Of a DNA stretch of 64,000 bases, positions 61,684 to 64,000 are shown one piece after another; position 1 is the first letter of the stretch; every line of letters starts with the position of its first letter. The notes under the pieces are model-generated. The model saw only the letters and a list, made by a program, of their open reading frames with translations, made no database searches and was not told where the DNA came from. This stretch comes from Sneathiella sedimenti. Its GTDB lineage: Bacteria; Pseudomonadota; Alphaproteobacteria; Sneathiellales; Sneathiellaceae. The position numbers were made by a program, and so were the translations under genes. Location: contig NZ_JAFLNC010000002.1 in NCBI RefSeq assembly GCF_017313765.1, positions 124,001 to 188,000 on the forward strand, read 5' to 3'.

Positions 61684-62508
61684 TTACGTCGGTAACGTTG
61701 AATCTATCGGAACGCCGCCGGTCGCAACTGTGCATTCCTTCGCCGCCCGAATTACAAGTTTTTCATTTTGTGCGGCGTTGGCGCGCATGCGCTCTGACGG
61801 TCCCGCGATTAATATTGCCGCGATAACCTCGCCTGTATTTGAGTAGATCGGTCCTGCCAGACCGCTGGATCCGTGAACTTGTTCATCCGATGTTCTGGCG
61901 ATGCCTTCCTGCCGGATTTTCTCAAGTGCCGCCTTGATCTCGGACTTGCCGGTAAGCGTGGTCTCGGTATAGCGCTTGCGTTTATGTGAGCGCAGATAGG
62001 TCTCCAGCCGTTCGGACTCAAAAAACGCTAAAAGAAGCTTTCCCCCAACGGTACAATAAAGTTCGCGATTTTCCCCGATAGGGACGGAATAACGTATGGA
62101 ATTTGTGCTTTCCACCTTATCAAGATAGGTCACCATATCGCCTTCATGGTTTAACGCCGCGATTACTGCCGTTTCCCCAGTTTCCCGCGCAAGGTCAACT
62201 AGAGTAGGGCGCGCCAGTTTCAGAAATTCCCGGCCTGAAACGGCTCGCATCGCGAGTGTAATGAACCGAGGGCCAAGATAGTATCGGCCGTTCTCATCAC
62301 GGCTGACGCATCCCTCCTCGGTTAAGCCGGCGAGGAGGCCGACAAGGCTTGTTTTCGGTGCAGAGGCGGAAATAGCCAATTGAGACAGTGTCGCACCTGT
62401 ATCCATGGAGGCGAGTGATTCGAGAATTGAAAATATCCGTCCTACCGACTGCGGACCGCCCCGTGACGCCGATTTTTCGGGCTTTCTGTTCTGGCCGTCA
62501 GGCGCCAT
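61684..62508 (-). CDS. IclR-family transcriptional regulator
   Basis: A 274-aa regulator. The N-terminal winged helix (ATLSQLAISASAPKTSLVGL) is followed by the effector domain with GENRELYCTVGGKLLLAFF and a C-terminal SGLAGPIYSNTGEVIAAI. It lies between the SDR gene and the acyl-CoA dehydrogenase on the same strand. IclR proteins often bind the first aromatic or organic-acid intermediate of a pathway. It may act on the AT-rich region at 63347-63669. Confidence 0.92.
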   Translation of the reverse strand: MAPDGQNRKPEKSASRGGPQSVGRIFSILESLASMDTGATLSQLAISASAPKTSLVGLLAGLTEEGCVSRDENGRYYLGPRFITLAMRAVSGREFLKLARPTLVDLARETGETAVIAALNHEGDMVTYLDKVESTNSIRYSVPIGENRELYCTVGGKLLLAFFESERLETYLRSHKRKRYTETTLTGKSEIKAALEKIRQEGIARTSDEQVHGSSGLAGPIYSNTGEVIAAILIAGPSERMRANAAQNEKLVIRAAKECTVATGGVPIDSTLPT

Positions 62509-62572
62509 ATTTCAATTCTCCGTATAAGAGGCAGGCATAGAAGTATGACCCTGTGCCTGCCTCGAGATTCAA

Positions 62573-63346
62573 CTAAACGCCAATCGTGTAACCGCCATTG
62601 ACGGACAGATGCTGACCAGTGATATAGCTGGCAGCGGGCGAGAGCAGGAAGCAAACAGGTTGCGACACCTCGTCCGGCGTCGAGAAACGGCCCATGGGAA
62701 CTTGTGCCATTACACCATCGCGGAATTTGTCCGAGCGGATCGTTTCGGTCATTTCAGTTTCGACGACACCGAAGCAAATCGTATTGACGCGGATCTGTTT
62801 TGCCGACCATTCACGTGCAGCGCTCATCGTCAGGCCCATAACACCTGATTTTGCGGCCCCGTAGTTGATTTGCCCGATAGTCCCGCGACGTCCTGCGTCG
62901 GAAGAAATATTGACGATCGAAGCAGGGCTCGTATCGCCATCCATCGCTCTTTGATACATGTGCCGACCTACGGCCTGCAAACAATAGAAGACGCCAGACA
63001 AGTTAACGTCGATAACCTGCTGCCAGGTCTCGATCGGCATTTTGGTGGCCATAGCAGCGCGGACAATGCCGGCATTATTGACGAGCCCATGGATTGCGCC
63101 ATTGCGTGCGACCGCTTTTTCCACCATGTCCTGAACAAATCCCGGATCAGCAACGGAGCCGACGTAAACCTCCGCCTTGTCGCTTCCCAATTCATCGGCG
63201 ATTGCATTCACCTTGTCTCCCTGCAGGTCGACCAAAATCGCCTTGCCACCGAGATCAACGACGAGTCTGGCAACGGCCTCGCCAATTCCCTGACCTGCAC
63301 CGGTCACGATCACGTTCTGGTTTTCAAGTGACATTGGGTTTATCAT
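62573..63346 (-). CDS. Short-chain dehydrogenase/reductase
   Basis: A 257-aa SDR. TGAGQGIGEAVA binds NAD(P), NNAG follows, and the catalytic Ser and Tyr-x3-Lys lie in VNISSDAGRRGTIGQINYGAAKSG (Tyr in INYGAAKSG). The Asp after the second strand (LVDLQGD) favours NAD. It ends GQHLSVNGGYTIG. Start 63346 has GGAGAAG upstream. It could oxidise a 3-hydroxyacyl-CoA of the pathway. Confidence 0.92.
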   Translation of the reverse strand: MINPMSLENQNVIVTGAGQGIGEAVARLVVDLGGKAILVDLQGDKVNAIADELGSDKAEVYVGSVADPGFVQDMVEKAVARNGAIHGLVNNAGIVRAAMATKMPIETWQQVIDVNLSGVFYCLQAVGRHMYQRAMDGDTSPASIVNISSDAGRRGTIGQINYGAAKSGVMGLTMSAAREWSAKQIRVNTICFGVVETEMTETIRSDKFRDGVMAQVPMGRFSTPDEVSQPVCFLLSPAASYITGQHLSVNGGYTIGV

Positions 63347-63669
63347 TATTTTTCTTCTCCATTTATTGAAAAGCCTGTCGGCGCCGCCGATGCAATAGGC
63401 CATCTGAGTTTTGGCGATTATATTCATATGCGTAATGAATACGTATATCGATACAAACATAATGTGCGCCTGTCAATATCATTACGTTGGAATTTTGTAC
63501 GGGCCGCCGCTGATCTCTCGCCAGTTAATTGAAGGATTTCAATCAAAAAAGCGGATTGACAGTTTAGATATATCAAATATTATATTCGCATAAATATATT
63601 ATATACGCATATACGAACAAAAAAGATAGATAAATAAGTGCGTACTATTATAAGAAAAGGTGAGTAAAC
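63347..63669 (+). promoter_or_regulatory. Divergent promoter region with CGCATA repeats
   Basis: 323 bp, AT-rich. TTGACA (63556-63561) and TATATT (63581-63586, 19 bp on) fit a sigma-70 promoter for the plus-strand gene. CGCATA recurs at 63587 and 63606, 19 bases apart, and TATGCG, its complement, is at 63427. These are candidate IclR sites shared by the divergent SDR and MaoC genes. Confidence 0.5.
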
Positions 63670-64000
63670 ATGATCCCGCAAAAAGTTATCGATTACAGTT
63701 TTCCGGATACCGAGGTCAGTTATACAGAGCGTGACGTCATACTTTACGCTCTCGGTGTAAATGTTGGCTTGGATCCGATGAACGAGCGGGAGCTGAAATA
63801 TCTTTTTGAGGACGGGCTGCAGGCATTGCCTTCCTATTCAATGGTCTTGGGGCACCCGGGATTCTGGCTGCGTGATCCCGCCTTGGAAGTTGATTGGGTC
63901 AAACTTTTGCATGCAGAGCAATTCCTCAGCATATCCCGGCCGTTGCCTGCAAAAGGAACGGTACTGGCCAGTCACAAAGTGCTGGGAATTACGGACAAAG
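63670..64000 (+). CDS. MaoC-like (hydratase 2 type) protein, 3' end outside the window
   Basis: The first 110 residues are visible, from ATG 63670 with GGTGAG upstream. VSYTERDVILYALGVNVG, the ELKYLFEDG segment and PSYSMVLGHPGFW are the hallmarks of the N-terminal hot-dog domain of 2-enoyl-CoA hydratase 2 / multifunctional-enzyme-2 dehydratases. The catalytic C-terminal motif lies beyond the end. It is divergent from the SDR gene and opens another plus-strand unit of the CoA catabolic cluster. Confidence 0.88.
   Translation, partial: MIPQKVIDYSFPDTEVSYTERDVILYALGVNVGLDPMNERELKYLFEDGLQALPSYSMVLGHPGFWLRDPALEVDWVKLLHAEQFLSISRPLPAKGTVLASHKVLGITDK

Overview
The window comes from the chromosome of an alphaproteobacterium. 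The evidence is a dnaG-rpoD pair with an alphaproteobacterial-type sigma factor that carries a long acidic insert, a following CAU-anticodon tRNA, and many ABC importers and CoA-linked catabolic genes. Moderate GC by eye fits a marine Rhodospirillales-like relative, but the genus cannot be settled from the sequence alone.

Region 1 (1-4021) is housekeeping: the 3' part of dnaG, rpoD, and a tRNA gene (probably lysidine-type tRNA-Ile2).

Region 2 (about 4018-10820) looks like a decayed genomic island. It lies between two 77-nt direct repeats, one abutting the tRNA 3' end. It holds the tail of a site-specific recombinase cut by an IS6-family element, and two IS6-type elements whose transposases carry in-frame stops. 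Its cargo is a TetR-controlled operon (GST, two VOC proteins, DUF1428, and an SRPBCC gene truncated by the second IS). A TauD-type dioxygenase, a phased TTCCCTG repeat cluster and a third IS6 remnant follow.

Region 3 (about 11000-41600) looks like a nitrogen-scavenging locus. Two paralogous Liv-type binding proteins each follow a sigma-54 (-24/-12) promoter. A PhyH dioxygenase lies between them and one livHMGF-like set follows. Next come a phosphoribosyltransferase, a small Rieske protein, an unusual MarR-DUF1116 fusion, a three-gene molybdenum hydroxylase whose small subunit is fused to a CoxG-like domain, and a cyclic-amidohydrolase-like enzyme. After these is a minus-strand operon with a BMP-type importer, biuret hydrolase (biuH), a cupin and allophanate hydrolase (atzF). 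A divergent LysR gene and a peptide-type ABC importer follow. Nearly identical dyad sites flank the LysR gene, which suggests it controls both neighbouring operons. Biuret to allophanate to ammonia is well supported by catalytic residues. A ring-oxidation and ring-opening step feeding it is my inference.

Region 4 (about 42000-64000) is a CoA-thioester catabolic cluster. It has TetR-, MarR- and IclR-type regulators, a second Liv-type importer, three SCP2-type thiolases (one without the nucleophilic cysteine and paired with a DUF35 protein), two acyl-CoA ligases, a PaaG-like hydratase/isomerase, two family III CoA-transferases, a CitE-like lyase, MaoC hydratases, an acyl-CoA dehydrogenase and an SDR. 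The layout suggests import, CoA activation, beta-oxidation-like steps and C-C cleavage of an organic acid that cannot be identified from sequence. No CRISPR array or rRNA gene was seen.
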